Assembly: GCA_002102555.1 (NCBI GenBank)
Contig: MCFL01000074.1
Span: forward strand, 1 to 64,000
Length of the DNA stretch: 64,000 nucleotides
Reading direction: 5' to 3'
Origin: Catenaria anguillulae PL171
Taxonomy: Eukaryota > Blastocladiomycota > Blastocladiomycetes > Blastocladiales > Catenariaceae
Both the position numbers and the translations under genes were made by a program. The notes under the pieces are model-generated. The model saw nothing but the letters and a program-made list of their open reading frames with translations, did no database searches and was not told the DNA's origin. The stretch's first letter is position 1, and every line of letters begins with the position of its first letter. Of this stretch, positions 9,686-19,962 are shown one piece after another.

Positions 9686-10821
9686 ATGAAACTCTCGGCA
9701 TTACGTCTCTCACCCAACCTGCCGCGGCCCTCAGGATTCCGATCTGGGCATCGCATGCCAAACGACTACTTGTACGGCGCCAACGTAGTCTTGGCTGCCC
9801 TGCTTGCTCAGCGCCGAAGACTTGTTCGCGCTCACGTCCAGACTCGTGCTCCACAACTGTGCGTCAACCGTCAGCCACCGTTTCCGCACCGCTTGGCCTC
9901 GTTTAACCCCGATATGGTCTGTCGTCAACCGCAGACTCGGGCGTCGCGCTCCGCCCATGCGGCCGGACATGGCGGCCATCATGGACTTGATTCAAGAGCG
10001 GAACGTGCCTGTGAGAACCCGCGACCGGTTCGAGTTGGACGAGTTGTCGGATGGACGGCCACATAATGTACGTCCAGTTTGCTTGGCACGGTTGCATGAG
10101 TGGTTGACCAGCGGATCAACGAAAACAGGGAATCGTACTGGAAGTGTCTCCGCTCGACATTCCTTACTTGAAGTCACTTGACCGACCAAGCCAGTCAGAC
10201 TCTACTTGGCCTCCGCTGTGGCTATGTGCGCTCACTTCCTCACAACATTTCCATTCCGAGTTCGTTGCTAACTGTAACGCAACAGATCTCGATGGCATCC
10301 AAGACCCACAAAACCTCGGCGCGATTCTGCGAACATCCCACTTTTTGGGTGTCTCTGGCGTGGCCATTGCTGAGCGCGGATCCGCCAATCCCGCAACGCC
10401 GGCAGTCAGCAAGGCCAGCGCGGGGGCTTTGGAGATGATGCGCAACGTGTGCTTGGTGAGTTCCGGGTTGACGCTGGTGAAGGAGGCCAAAAAAGATGGG
10501 TGGCGGATCTTGGGAGCGGCCAAGCGGCCGGCGGTCGCAGGTGAACGGGCGGGAGGCGAGGGGGGCTCCGCCCACGCCAAGCAGACGCTTGTTTTGATTG
10601 GAAACGAACACAAGGGGATCCGGTCATCCTTGTTACCCTTGATTGACGAGTACGTTTGGGTGAGGCCGTCGCATGCGCCGACTGCATCTTTGGTGCACGA
10701 TCCTGCGTTGGCTGTGGTGGACGAGGATCCTGTCGAGTCATTGAACGTGAGTGTGGCCACGGCTATCATCTTGAGCCATTTGCTGGGGCAGCGGCAATCG
10801 CCAGTGGTTCATGTTGAATAG
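9686..10821 (+). CDS. MRM1: SpoU-type rRNA 2'-O-ribose methyltransferase (MRM1-like)
   Basis: Encodes NDYLYGANVVLAALLAQRR (substrate-binding start of TrmH/MRM1 proteins), IMDLIQERNVPVRTRDRFEL then DELSDGRPHN, and after introns the SpoU methyltransferase domain: LDGIQDPQNLGAILRTS (motif 1), LVLIGNEHKGI (motif 2) and SLNVSVATAIILSHLL (motif 3). These knotted-fold enzymes methylate a ribose of mitochondrial large-subunit rRNA. Introns: 10068-10128 (GTACGT...ACAG) and 10226-10285 (GTGCGC...ACAG); splicing gives RPHN-GIVLEVSPLDIPYLK and LWL-YLDGIQD. One single-base frame switch lies between about 9815 and 9930, with no intron to explain it. Mitochondrial localisation is inferred from the family. 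Confidence 0.8.
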
Positions 10822-11051
10822 AAATACATACTTACAATAATAGGTCAAGTACTGGAAACACAAATCAAGACACATGATGACAACGGACGACAAGAAAGAG
10901 GGACAAGGGAGAAGGGTACCGCCGAATGAGGGCGAGGAGTGGAGGCAACGATCACTGAATATCACGCGCCTGCCACCAGTCAACATGCAAAACCGCCTTC
11001 TCTAAAATGCCGTTTCGGTCTGGGCCGAGCGAGCAAACCGGATCACATATT

Positions 11052-11525
11052 TTACTTGGTGTACACGAGCGACTTCATCTCCTTCTTGACCGACTCGTAC
11101 GCCTCCTTGGCGTCGCCCTCACCTTGGACGCCGACACAAGCATGACACTGGCGGGCCGCTTGGTGGATCCAGCCGCGCCAATCTCCTCCTTGGAAGGCAC
11201 AAACACATAGGCACTCATTGTCCTCGCACAGCACGGGAATGTGCGAAATGACATCGATGGGGGTCACGTCGGCGGCAAGCACAACAATGCCCTTTTCGCC
11301 CTTGCGGAGGGCCTTGACCACCTCCTTGGTTCCGCGGCGGCACGCCTTGCCCGCGGTGGCCTTCTTGACCGTCTTGAGCACCTTCTTGGCAAGGTCCGGG
11401 TTGGCCATGGGCGAGGCAATGGGCGACACAAAGCGTTGCTTCTCGACGCCGGTCGAGGCAGCGGCAGCAGTGGATTCCGAAGACGAAGACTTCTTGGACT
11501 TCTTGGACTTCTTGTCAACGTCCAT
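11052..11525 (-). CDS. NHP2: H/ACA snoRNP protein NHP2 (L7Ae family)
   Basis: Lys/Ser-rich N-terminus, then the L7Ae RNA-binding core: RRGTKEVVKALRKGEKGIVV, LAADVTPIDVISHIPVLCED. NHP2 binds box H/ACA guide RNAs in the nucleolus for pseudouridylation. As written, the following stretch (NECLCVCAFQ...) is nonsense, but the +1 frame reads SAYVFVPSKEEIGAAGSTKR then PASVMLV, which is the conserved NHP2 continuation. The original frame returns at GVQGEGDAKEAYESVKKEMK. Two opposite single-base indels about 80-90 nt apart restore each other, so the normal protein is hidden. In an essential one-copy gene this points to consensus errors rather than decay. ATG at 11525. Confidence 0.85.
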   Translation of the reverse strand: MDVDKKSKKSKKSSSSESTAAAASTGVEKQRFVSPIASPMANPDLAKKVLKTVKKATAGKACRRGTKEVVKALRKGEKGIVVLAADVTPIDVISHIPVLCEDNECLCVCAFQGGDWRGWIHQAARQCHACVGVQGEGDAKEAYESVKKEMKSLVYTK

Positions 11526-12058
11526 GGCGGAAGAGTCGCGCGACTTTTGGATTCCTTGGCCATTTTGATGGGGTTGGTGAGAGGGGGGGGTGGCGACTGT
11601 GAAGGGGAAATGGCGGGTCGGTTAATTGAGCTTTCTTGCATGGCATTCATTCTGTAGAGTTCTGCGCGGCGATACATACGAAATGGGGTATACGGCCGTC
11701 GTGTGTGTCGTCGTACACTGGTAATCGTAACGGTATTGACAGCAAGCCACCGTCTCGTGTCGTGTGGTGAGTGTGGAGTTGGGCGCGAGACAAATCAGAG
11801 ACGCTTTCCACATCACACACGGTCACGTGATGCGTGTCCACCCCGAGATTCACCGGACGCGGCACCTTGTCATTGTCAAAGTCTGCGGACGGTCTTGGCA
11901 TTTTCTCGATCTTTTCTCTCAATGCAATCGTATGTAAATAAGTACATACAGTATTCCCCCATGCACATGCATTGAACAGCAAGGTCTTCCCGTGTCGTCT
12001 GCCTCTCCTCCGACTCCTCAAGACAAGACCGTTCTCTCACCTCAATTGCAACCCAATC
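11526..12058. other. Divergent promoter region NHP2 / arrestin-fold gene
   Basis: 533 nt between two divergently transcribed genes. No conserved coding seen. Confidence 0.5.
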
Positions 12059-13538
12059 ATGGTGGCGCCCACCGTCTTTCGTATCGACCTCGACCGCCCC
12101 TGTCCGCCCGCCGCGGGTCAGCCAATCACGGGCACTGTCACCTTGCAATTGCCGCAATCCCTCTCTGGCGTGCGGGCCTTGCGCCTGCTCTGCAAGGGTA
12201 CCGCCAAGGCAAAGTTTTCCGCCTCGGAGGCAAAGCACCAGCGCAAAGCCGCCGAACACGGCCTCAGCCCGGCCCTCTCCTACTCGCCCTCGCCCAGCGC
12301 CAGCATAAACACAGGCCTCAACACATCGGCCGCCTCGGTACCGGGACTGTCAGCAAGGGCAAAGGGAAGCGCAAGTCCGAGTCGCATGCTGCCGGCGGCG
12401 GCAGCAGCAGCGGTGGCAAATTTGTCAAGGCCAAGCACGTCATTCTCGACACGGAACTGACCCTGTGGGGCTCTCCCGACAAGGGCTTGCTTGTGCTTGG
12501 CACCGACCTGCCCGCAGGCACACACGCATACCCATTCTCTTTCACTTTGCCAGCCACTGCCCCACCGACGCTAGAAGGATCACCGCATGGCCGCATTCGG
12601 TACAAGCTACGCGCATATCTGGACCGTGTGCTCAAGTCCGATTACGTGACGCAAACACGGATTGCCGTCCAAGCACCTCCACACGCAAGCGATCCCAGTG
12701 TGCTTGCGCGGTATCTCGGACATCGGGTCGCAGAGGACAAGTACGACAGCGGTTTTTGGTGCTTGCCATGGAACAGGGTCAATGCGACCGCACGTGTCGA
12801 GTGCGAGCGTGCCGTGGTAGACCCGAACCAGCCCGTCCCGCAGTGCGGAATCGTGGCCAAGGTCTGGGTCGATGCCGGGTTGATGCGTTGGCCGAGCCAA
12901 GTCCGCGTGACCCTCGTCCGAAACGAAATCTTCAAAGCCGAGGGACGCACATTGACGCGGCCACGGCCGTTGCTCACGTCCGGCTCACTGGGTCTGCCCT
13001 CGACGCTTCGGCCCTCAAGAGCGCGACTGGCGTGCCCGTGTCACTTCTGGCCAACGACCAATCCCTCGCTTCCCAAATAGCACTCATGCCCACCATCACG
13101 CAATCCGACGTAGTCCGCGTCGAATACGCGCTCGCCGTCGAGGCAGACATCACGCCCAAAGTCACGCTCCGCATGAGCCTTCCCGTGTTTGTGTGTGCCA
13201 ACGAACACTTGCAATCCGCCAGCGGCGCCGTGCCCGCAAGCATGCTGCGCGTTCCTGGCAGCTCGCCGGCACTCCCGCCACGGTCCCCATCGCAGCAGTC
13301 GCAATCGCATGGCGAGGGCGCGTGGGAAAAGGAACACGAGGCGAGAGCTGATGCAAAGTATCGTGAGGCGATGGGCGTGGAGCGGGCGATTGAGGGCGAT
13401 GGCGGGGTTATTGGTGAGGCGCCGCCGGCGTATGCATTTGATGACGCCGGAAACGCCGTGGCTGCTGGGAGCAGTACCGGTTTGCAGAACGGGCAAACGA
13501 GCCCGTTGGCGGTGCCGTATCCGCCGCAACGGGCGTGA
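12059..13538 (+). CDS. Arrestin-fold protein (alpha-arrestin-like)
   Basis: Starts MVAPTVFRIDLDRPCPPAAG with QPITGTVTLQLPQSLSGVRAL, the beta-sandwich opening of alpha-arrestins. Around 12350 the frame shifts by one base and the domain continues with FVKAKHVILDTELTLWGS, LPAGTHAYPFSFTLPATAPP and GRIRYKLRAYLDR, the classic arrestin N-domain pattern (PPTLEG, G-x-IxYxLxA). The C-domain follows (QCGIVAKVWVDAGLMRWPSQ). A second one-base shift near 12950 leads into HIDAATAVAHVRLTGSALDA and ITPKVTLRMSLPVFVC. The tail is Ser/Pro/Gln-rich and holds an APPAYAF element, a candidate WW-binding PPxY-like site (PPAY). Alpha-arrestins recruit HECT ubiquitin ligases to membrane proteins. Its proximity to many 7TM genes is suggestive only. 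Confidence 0.75.
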
Positions 13539-13775
13539 CTTGGATACGTAAATGTGTAGTGGTTCGTCGATGCTTCCTCTTCCCCGGCACTCTCAGTTTT
13601 TGTACATGTATTATACCTTTCATCGTTGCTCACAGTCTTTCACCTCACGCCTTTTGCAGACGCCGTGGTGATTTTGGAATGCGGGTCGGCATGTGGCCGA
13701 CTATAGGCTGGCAACGCCGGGAATGTTCATATCCTGTATTACATTCATGACATTTGATGTGCACTTTACGCAAAC

Positions 13776-15048
13776 ATGATGAATCATGATACGATCGCCC
13801 GTCAAGCTCGACTCTTCCCGGCCCAAACGCCCTCAATCCACCCACACCGACACCAACGACGGACGCCAATGATCACGATGGCTTGCCCGCCACCCTCGCC
13901 AGTCAAGAGGCCGAAAATGCCGCTGCTGCTGCGTATTCGCGCCAGCTGGTCTCATTGGCGGGCTGCATCTTTTTGTTTGTGCCAGTCACCCTCTTCGCGT
14001 CCGTCGTTGTGTTTTGGATCGACCGTCATCTCGCACGCCTACGTTTGCCGCCGCCAAACGTTCCATCGCTATCGTGATGGGAGCGAGCAGGGAGCCGATG
14101 GCCGAGTGGCCAAGGAGCTCACTCATCATCACCGCCGCCGACAGCGGCGCTTGGTTGTTGTGATCCACCTCTTACTTCTGTCTGCCACTGTCAATACTCC
14201 TGTTTGCCAGCTTCTCACCCACCTACTTTGCGCTTCATCCACTCTCTGCAAGCTCGAGTGATGACATTCTCACCAATGTCCTCATCTCGTTTCCCAACAT
14301 GCTCTGCGCCATCATCGCTCAAACCGTCGGGGAACTGGCTCTGCTGTACCAGTTTTCTCGCATGTATGTACCAGCATGTACCCAGTCGTGCGCATTTGCA
14401 TTTTATCACTTTCCCTGTTACTTGTCTTGCTCCGTCTTATCGGCCAGGCAGAGACTCATGCCACCCAAATCCTCACCACGCTCGACCCGACCTCACCTCT
14501 TGTCCCAAGCTATCGACTCTGGCAAACGTACCTCGTCTCTGCCTACACCATATCGCTCACCTGCATCATGGCCGTCGTCTCGGCACCCCGGTACCTGCGC
14601 GCACGCCAACATCAGCGCTCGTTCCACGCTCTGTCGGTTGCGAAACGCATTCGAGGCATTCTCGCTGCGTCCATGCGCCACACGCTCTTGACGTGTGTTG
14701 CAAGTATCGTCATGACTGTCACGTTCCCGCAATCGGCAACGGGGATCAACAGCCTTATGGTTGAATGTACTGTCGATGCTCGTGTACAAGGTGGCGTTTG
14801 CCTTGGGCATTTCACGGTCGCTGTTTCATATGGCATTCGATATGGTTGTTGCTGTGCCTGGCCATTGGCATCCTGCCCGTGTAGAAATGCGATTGCTTGC
14901 GACTGGGGCAGAGAGCGTGTTTGCCGATTTGGAGGCGAATCAAAACGGAGAGCAGGCCGCTTTGGCGCCCAACAATTGGTCACCTGCAGTTTTTTCCCGA
15001 CTCGAATGCGTCCAAGTCAACGCGTTCATTAGTTTCTTGCAACATTGA
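13776..15048 (+). CDS. 7TM protein, family B (frame-disrupted)
   Basis: TM1 is SLAGCIFLFVPVTLFASVVV. RRQRRLVVVIHLLLLSATVN gives TM2, SFPNMLCAIIAQTVGELALL then YQFSRMY gives TM3, and VVRICILSLSLLLVLLRLIG TM4. TM5 is AYTISLTCIMAVV. TM6 contains KRIRGILAASMRHTLLTCVA and SIVMTVTF; TM7 is MLVYKVAFALGISRSLFHM. The same order and the motifs Q(T/S)xGExxxLYQFxRMY and K-hydrophobic-x-F-(S/A)-L occur in the genes at 41149 and 43542. At least four frame switches are needed; one, at 14363-14376, looks like an 11-nt partial duplication around ATGTATGTACCAGCATGTAC. The start codon is unclear because the ATGs at 13776 and 13779 are not in the frame of TM1. It may be a pseudogene. Confidence 0.55.
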
Positions 15049-15112
15049 GTCTGATCCCGCATACTCAGGATATGATTGCATGATCGATTTTGTGCACCTA
15101 AAATACACCATA

Positions 15113-16368
15113 TCATCCCGCCCGACTCGACTTTGCTTCCGCATCCCACTCGCCCGTCGCCGCCAACGTGCCCGCCTCGGTATTGGGAATCTGCCTTCTC
15201 GTCACCACTGCAAGCCTAATCTCCCTCGTCGCCGCAAACAACAGCACGCTAATCATGCGACACGAAACCCACCCGATCGTCACATGAAGCACTGTTGGAA
15301 ACGGCCGCGTAAAGACCATGACCACGTTCCAGCCTAGGACGAGCAGAATAAGCGCCAGGCACACGCGCAGCCGGCGCAGGCACGCGTGCAGGCGTGCGCG
15401 CGTCGCGGACCGTGCTTCGGATTTGGTGCGCGCACGCAGGTGCCGCGCGGTCGATTGCAGCCAGTCCATGGACTTGAATGACGCCGTGGACTGATGATGC
15501 TTTGATGGCGATCCCGACGGGTCGTTCAGGGGTGCAAGGAGCGTGACGCCAGATGCGCGGCTGGTCGCAGACCCGTTTGCAATGCCCCGGTCGCGGCTTT
15601 CGCGTGACGCGCTGCTGTCCTCTCGTTTTTGGAGCCATGGTATGAGCCGGATGGTGAGCGCCAGGGAGGCGACGCCAGTCACGACAAGCGTCAAGAACCA
15701 GGCTTGAAACAGTCGGCCGCCCCAGGCTGTATGAATGTCAATCCATGCGCGCAAGAATGGACCTTGGTTGCCTGCTGGGATGAATGACTGGATGACGTAA
15801 CCCGTTTCACTGACAAAATGAAGAACGGTGAGGAGGCTGATCCATGCAATACAGGCCCGATTGATATAGAACCAATGCTGAGTGGCCTCTCTTGTGGGAT
15901 CAAGACGAATGTATGTCGAGAGCATTACTGTTAATATATGATTCAACGTGCTTGTCAGCGGATGTGATAGCTATAGTCGAATCAAAACACACCAGAGGGA
16001 TACACTGGCCCGATCAATATTTCCATCTGCCCAGATATTGCGTTCAACTGGTCACTCAAGCAGACCGAACTCTCAGCATACCACCCGTAATCTGGAGCTT
16101 TACCGTCGCAACTGGAAGCTTCGGCTCGTGTGCAAGCAACCGAGTATGCAATCAGGCACACATGCGCCGCGATCGTCAAGTTCCACACCCAGACGATGCC
16201 GTGGCGTTTTGGTGTCGTGCTATTGAGAACGACAGGGTACCCCACCACTCGCGCTTGTCGGTAGAGAACGTGGATTGGATGCGCGGCGATAGGGAGGGTG
16301 ATGGCGGCCAGTGTCGCCGCGATCCAAGCAGCAGTCGGACTCGGCGTGGGAAATGCCTGGGGATCCAT
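15113..16368 (-). CDS. 7TM receptor-like protein, family A (intact, 396 aa)
   Basis: Two exons (16368-15993 and 15927-15113) joined across a 65-nt intron (GTGTGTTTTG...TTAACAG) give 396 residues without interruption. Start MDPQAFPTPSPTAAWIAATL. Seven hydrophobic segments: TM1 AAWIAATLAAITLPIAAHPI; TM2 IVWVWNLTIAAHVCLIAYSV; outer loop CDGKAPDYGWYAESSVC; TM3 ending GPVYPS; TM4 ACIAWISLLTVLHFV; TM5 AWFLTLVVTGVASLALTIRL; a Ser/Arg-rich third inner loop of about 85 residues; TM6 LRVCLALILLVLGWNVVMVF; TM7 IGWVSCRMISVLLFAATREI. Basic residues concentrate in loops 1, 3 and 5 and the tail, which predicts N-out/C-in GPCR-like topology. Ligand and coupling are unknown. This is the best intron-containing reference for the family. 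Confidence 0.75.
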
Positions 16369-16563
16369 TGCGTTGTTGCGCAAGAATGTAAGCACAGGTT
16401 CATCATGGTTCTGAAAATGGATTCCTTTGTGGATGGCTGCAAGGGAACTACCCTTGCGACAGGCTACGTTGGCTGATCGTTGCACAAGGTTCGGGAGCAG
16501 AACCCGTCGTATGCTCGCACGACGTGATGTTCGCATCCCTAAGATTCATGCGAGCTACGATGA

Positions 16564-16899
16564 TCAGCAATCGATCCTACCATACATCGAAGAGGTAAGT
16601 CTCCACACAAAATAGCTGTTTGAATACTTTCCTGGGTGTGCGAGCCAGAACTCCATAGTCAAACCTGACTCAAATCGCGCGTGGGGCCAGCCAATGTAAA
16701 GCGTCACATTCCACACGAACACGATCGACGCGTCGTCGTTTGAAGTGTGTCCAGCGGGACACGACGGCAAGATGGCATCGCTCCACTCAACGGCAAACGG
16801 TGCACCTCTCAGAGAGAACGATGAAGCAGCCCAACAAGGAATGGAAGTTTCCAAGAAAACATTTGAATGGCTGAATTCGAATGCATTGCGGCACCGCAC
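16564..16899 (-). pseudogene. Possible relic of a family-A 7TM gene
   Basis: Directly upstream of the 15113-16368 gene, on the same strand, a segment reads DDASIVFVWNVTLYIGW. This is similar to TM2 of that gene (HGIVWVWNLTIAAH) in protein and in nucleotides (shared GTGTGGAA-TGACG core). No complete domain surrounds it and frames break within 100 nt. I read it as a fragment left by duplication, but chance similarity is possible. Confidence 0.3.
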
Positions 16900-17423
16900 T
16901 CGTCAGCATGGGGTTGTGCCGACAGTTGAGGCCGCTTTCGCCGTGGATCACAGCTCATCAGCAGAACAATTTGCTCTGGATCATTACTAAAACGATCAAG
17001 ACAATTGCATCTAGTGAGTGACGGTGGACCCCCACAACCCTGCCACACCTGCCGCCGGGCGGCGGCGCCAACAAGCAAACAGATAGGCGGTAAAGGTAAA
17101 TCCCGACGAGGCAGAGCAAGCTACCAGACATGGGTCAGGCAGGCAGAGGAATGTCGTCCCCACACATCTAGACCAACTCAGGCACTCATTTGCCGTTCTC
17201 TGAGGTTAAACCGACAGTGACGCCGGTGTTACATGGATGGCGGTGACACATTGCACACATGCATCTTGGACCACCCTGAGCTCCTTCGATTCGCGGAATA
17301 GACTGTAAAATAGGGTTCCCTCCCGCGAATGGTACCTGCGCTTGCGTAACGTCGCCCCCCACCAATCTATGGCATCTATCCACAACGACACGACAACCAT
17401 TTCGTCACCACCATTCGTCCGCC
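16900..17423. other. Intergenic region
   Basis: Promoter side of the zinc-finger gene at 17424. No coding or repeat recognised. Confidence 0.4.
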
Positions 17424-19083
17424 ATGTCACAATCAACTGTTTGGTCGTCAGCGGCCTCGTCCCCTTCCACATTTGCCTTTGGAATGAGTCCAATGATGTC
17501 GCCGTTCGAATCGCCCGCATTGAGCCCTTCGGTTCTCGGTTCTGCTCGCGGGCCAAGTGGCGCCCAACTCATCCCTCGAGGTATGTTGTCCCTGAGCGAG
17601 TACATGGGCGACCCAGTCTTTGGCCGCTGAACCACATTTTCCCGCCTTGCATCTGATCTCTCCAGTCATCGCTGCCGTCGCCGAGCTCAACGAGCGTTTC
17701 CCAACTCATGACTGGAGCGTCAAACCGGATGGGGGATTGGTCATCGTCAACAAGGAGACTGGCGTGCGAGCGACGACTTGCCCACATCCCTCATGCGCAA
17801 AGGGGGTGTACGTTGAATTCACTCCCAGCTCCAACGGATCTCTCGCGCTCTCGCGCTCCTCCTGCTCACGCACACTTTATTGATCTCGCCAGAGCAAACA
17901 AACGCTCCAACTGCGTCTCTCGCCATTTCGCCTCGAACCATGCGCCCAATACACTTCCCTTCATCTGCGGCGGGAACTGCCCATCCCGCACCAATCGCCG
18001 CGATCATTTCATTGCCCATCTCAAGCGCAACAGTGCTCGGTGCGCCGCGTACTTATTGATGAATGCGGCCGATGCTGATGTGATCAAGATGATGCAAGTG
18101 TGCTACCCGCCAAGCAAGGAACCGTCGTGGGAAACGGCCCTTGTCCGTGACACCAATCCGGCCAATGTGGACGCGCAGTTGAAGAAGCGTGGAACCAGCC
18201 TTGGTATGCTGATTCACCTTTGCGTGCATCATGCATGGTCCATCGCCTTAACAATGTGTTCGCTACAGATGCCGTCATTCCCGGGGCGAGCGCTCTATTC
18301 AATCTGCAAGCTTCGGCCGCCTCGCCCATGGGAGCCTTGTCGTCTGCTTTTCCTGTCGTTCCCAGCCTCGTTCCGTACACAGTTCCTTCCACTCCCGTGG
18401 TGCCTTCTCCAATGCATGCCCCAACCGCTTTCGTTCCTTCCCAACCAAACTCAACGCCAAGTGTGCAACCTGCGTCATTCCCACCGAGTCTCCCGGCGCC
18501 GCATGTTCCCCACTGGACTTCACTGCCACCAAGCACAAGCTTTCAAATGACTATTCCGCAAGTGACGGTGACTTCGTCCGCATCCTCACCGTTGCCTCCA
18601 CTGCCGTGGGAACAGCCGCACTCCATGTATGGCCAAGCACCTGTTCCTTCATTCAATCCCGCAGCGCCTAGCGACCATGGGCTCAACCCACTCCCAAGCG
18701 TCATCAATCCAACCCCTATTCCACTGCCAACTTTGTCGATCGATTGGGACAGCATTCTCTCGCCCGCGCCAGCACCGTCGATTGCTGCGGCGCCAGCGCC
18801 TCTCCCACCTCCAACGGCCGAGCAAATCGCGGCCCAAAATGCCATGTTTGATTGGCTACTGCAACCACTCGGCAGTCCAGCCGTGGCACCGACGAATGCA
18901 CCAAGTTTCTCATTGACAATTTCCGATCCTGCCCCACCGCCAAGCATGTCTGGACTACCGAGATCTGATGTTGGTATGGGAGCGTCTCAAGTTGCGACCC
19001 CAAACGAAGGGACATCGATCCAAGGCGAATTGCCGCCATGTCCCATCGCATCTCTGTATTCGGATGTTTTCCCGTCCAATTAA
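17424..19083 (+). CDS. Two-zinc-finger putative transcription regulator, copy 1
   Basis: Four exons (17424-17580, 17666-17807, 17893-18203, 18269-19083), all with GT-AG introns, give an uninterrupted 474-residue protein. After a Ser/Pro-rich start comes a conserved core: VIAAVAELNERF, then a C2H2-like finger (CPHPSC ... HFASNH) and a second one (CGGNC ... HFIAHLKRN), then CYPPSKEPSWETALVRDTNP and VDAQLKKRGTSL. The C-terminal 270 residues are Pro/Ala/Ser-rich and look disordered, as in activation domains. Intron 2 splits finger 1. A paralogue starts 880 nt downstream with the same first two intron positions. Sequence-specific DNA binding is inferred; I do not recognise a named family. Confidence 0.75.
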
Positions 19084-19962
19084 ATGCAATACAAATGTGT
19101 GACATACAAAACCTTTGTGTTTCCTTTTCGTCACATTGTGCACAGCATTGTATACAAGTGACATGATCCGTTCACTCCACCCTGATGACGTGTCTCTCAA
19201 GTCCGCAGCATCTGGGCGAAATCCTCGTACAGTAGGTCGTAGTGCGATGTCCCACCAGGCTCACATGAAAGTATGTACCCCCTTGGTAAATCTGTCCGTT
19301 CGGGTCTTAAGACCGCCATGGCCAGTTCCCCAGCCCATTTCAGGCTGCCACCTCAGCCCATTTGCCAGAATGACGCGGTCAAACGGTGAACACAATCTCC
19401 TCATTGGAACGCTCCGGCGTGCAATCTTGACACCTGTTGCAATTGACAAAAAAATCGAGTAAAGCCAGGTCTAGGGAATGCTCACCTTTCCAACAGGGTG
19501 ACGCAACGCGAGGTTATCCCTTGTTATTCGGTGGAATAAGCAACTCTTCGTGAAGGGATAGGCGTAGCGACGTAACTGGGTCCTAAAGCGAAAGCCATCA
19601 ATATTGGAAGTCGGGCAGTTGGCCTTCCCTGGACTCATTCAATTGGCGAGTTTGGCCATGCCATGGTGCAGGTGTGGACCCACGGCTTGTGCCGCTGGCC
19701 TGCGGTGTACACGCAGACCTTGCGTTCACCAGTGCAAGAACATGGCTGCGGCTATAAGGTTCTGCTGTCGTATATCTTTGCCGTAGCACGAGCGAATGGT
19801 TCGAAGCGGCCACTCCTTACATATAGTTCGCTTTGGACACAGTTCACCAGTTTGAGCTCCAACCATGTAGCGTTTGGATCACCAATCAAAATCCCACTTC
19901 ACTCCCGTCACCACCGCTTCCAATTTCGATTGCTCCAGTGTATCCCCGCGACCGAACAGAAC
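19084..19962. other. Intergenic region between zinc-finger paralogues
   Basis: 879 nt separating the tandem copies. The one structured element I see is a nested hairpin at 19515-19560, listed separately. Confidence 0.5.
19515..19560. other. Nested inverted repeat (hairpin)
   Basis: TATCCCTT (19515-19522) pairs perfectly with AAGGGATA (19553-19560). Inside, TTATTC (19524-19529) pairs with GAATAA (19534-19539) over a GGTG loop. The two stacked perfect stems sit in a non-coding stretch. Function unknown; it does not fit a tRNA cloverleaf. Confidence 0.45.

Noticed and set aside
11110-11220. An intron in NHP2 to explain the unlikely residues
   Set aside because: No GT-AG pair removes the segment, and the +1 frame encodes the conserved NHP2 sequence, so a pair of indels is the simpler reading.
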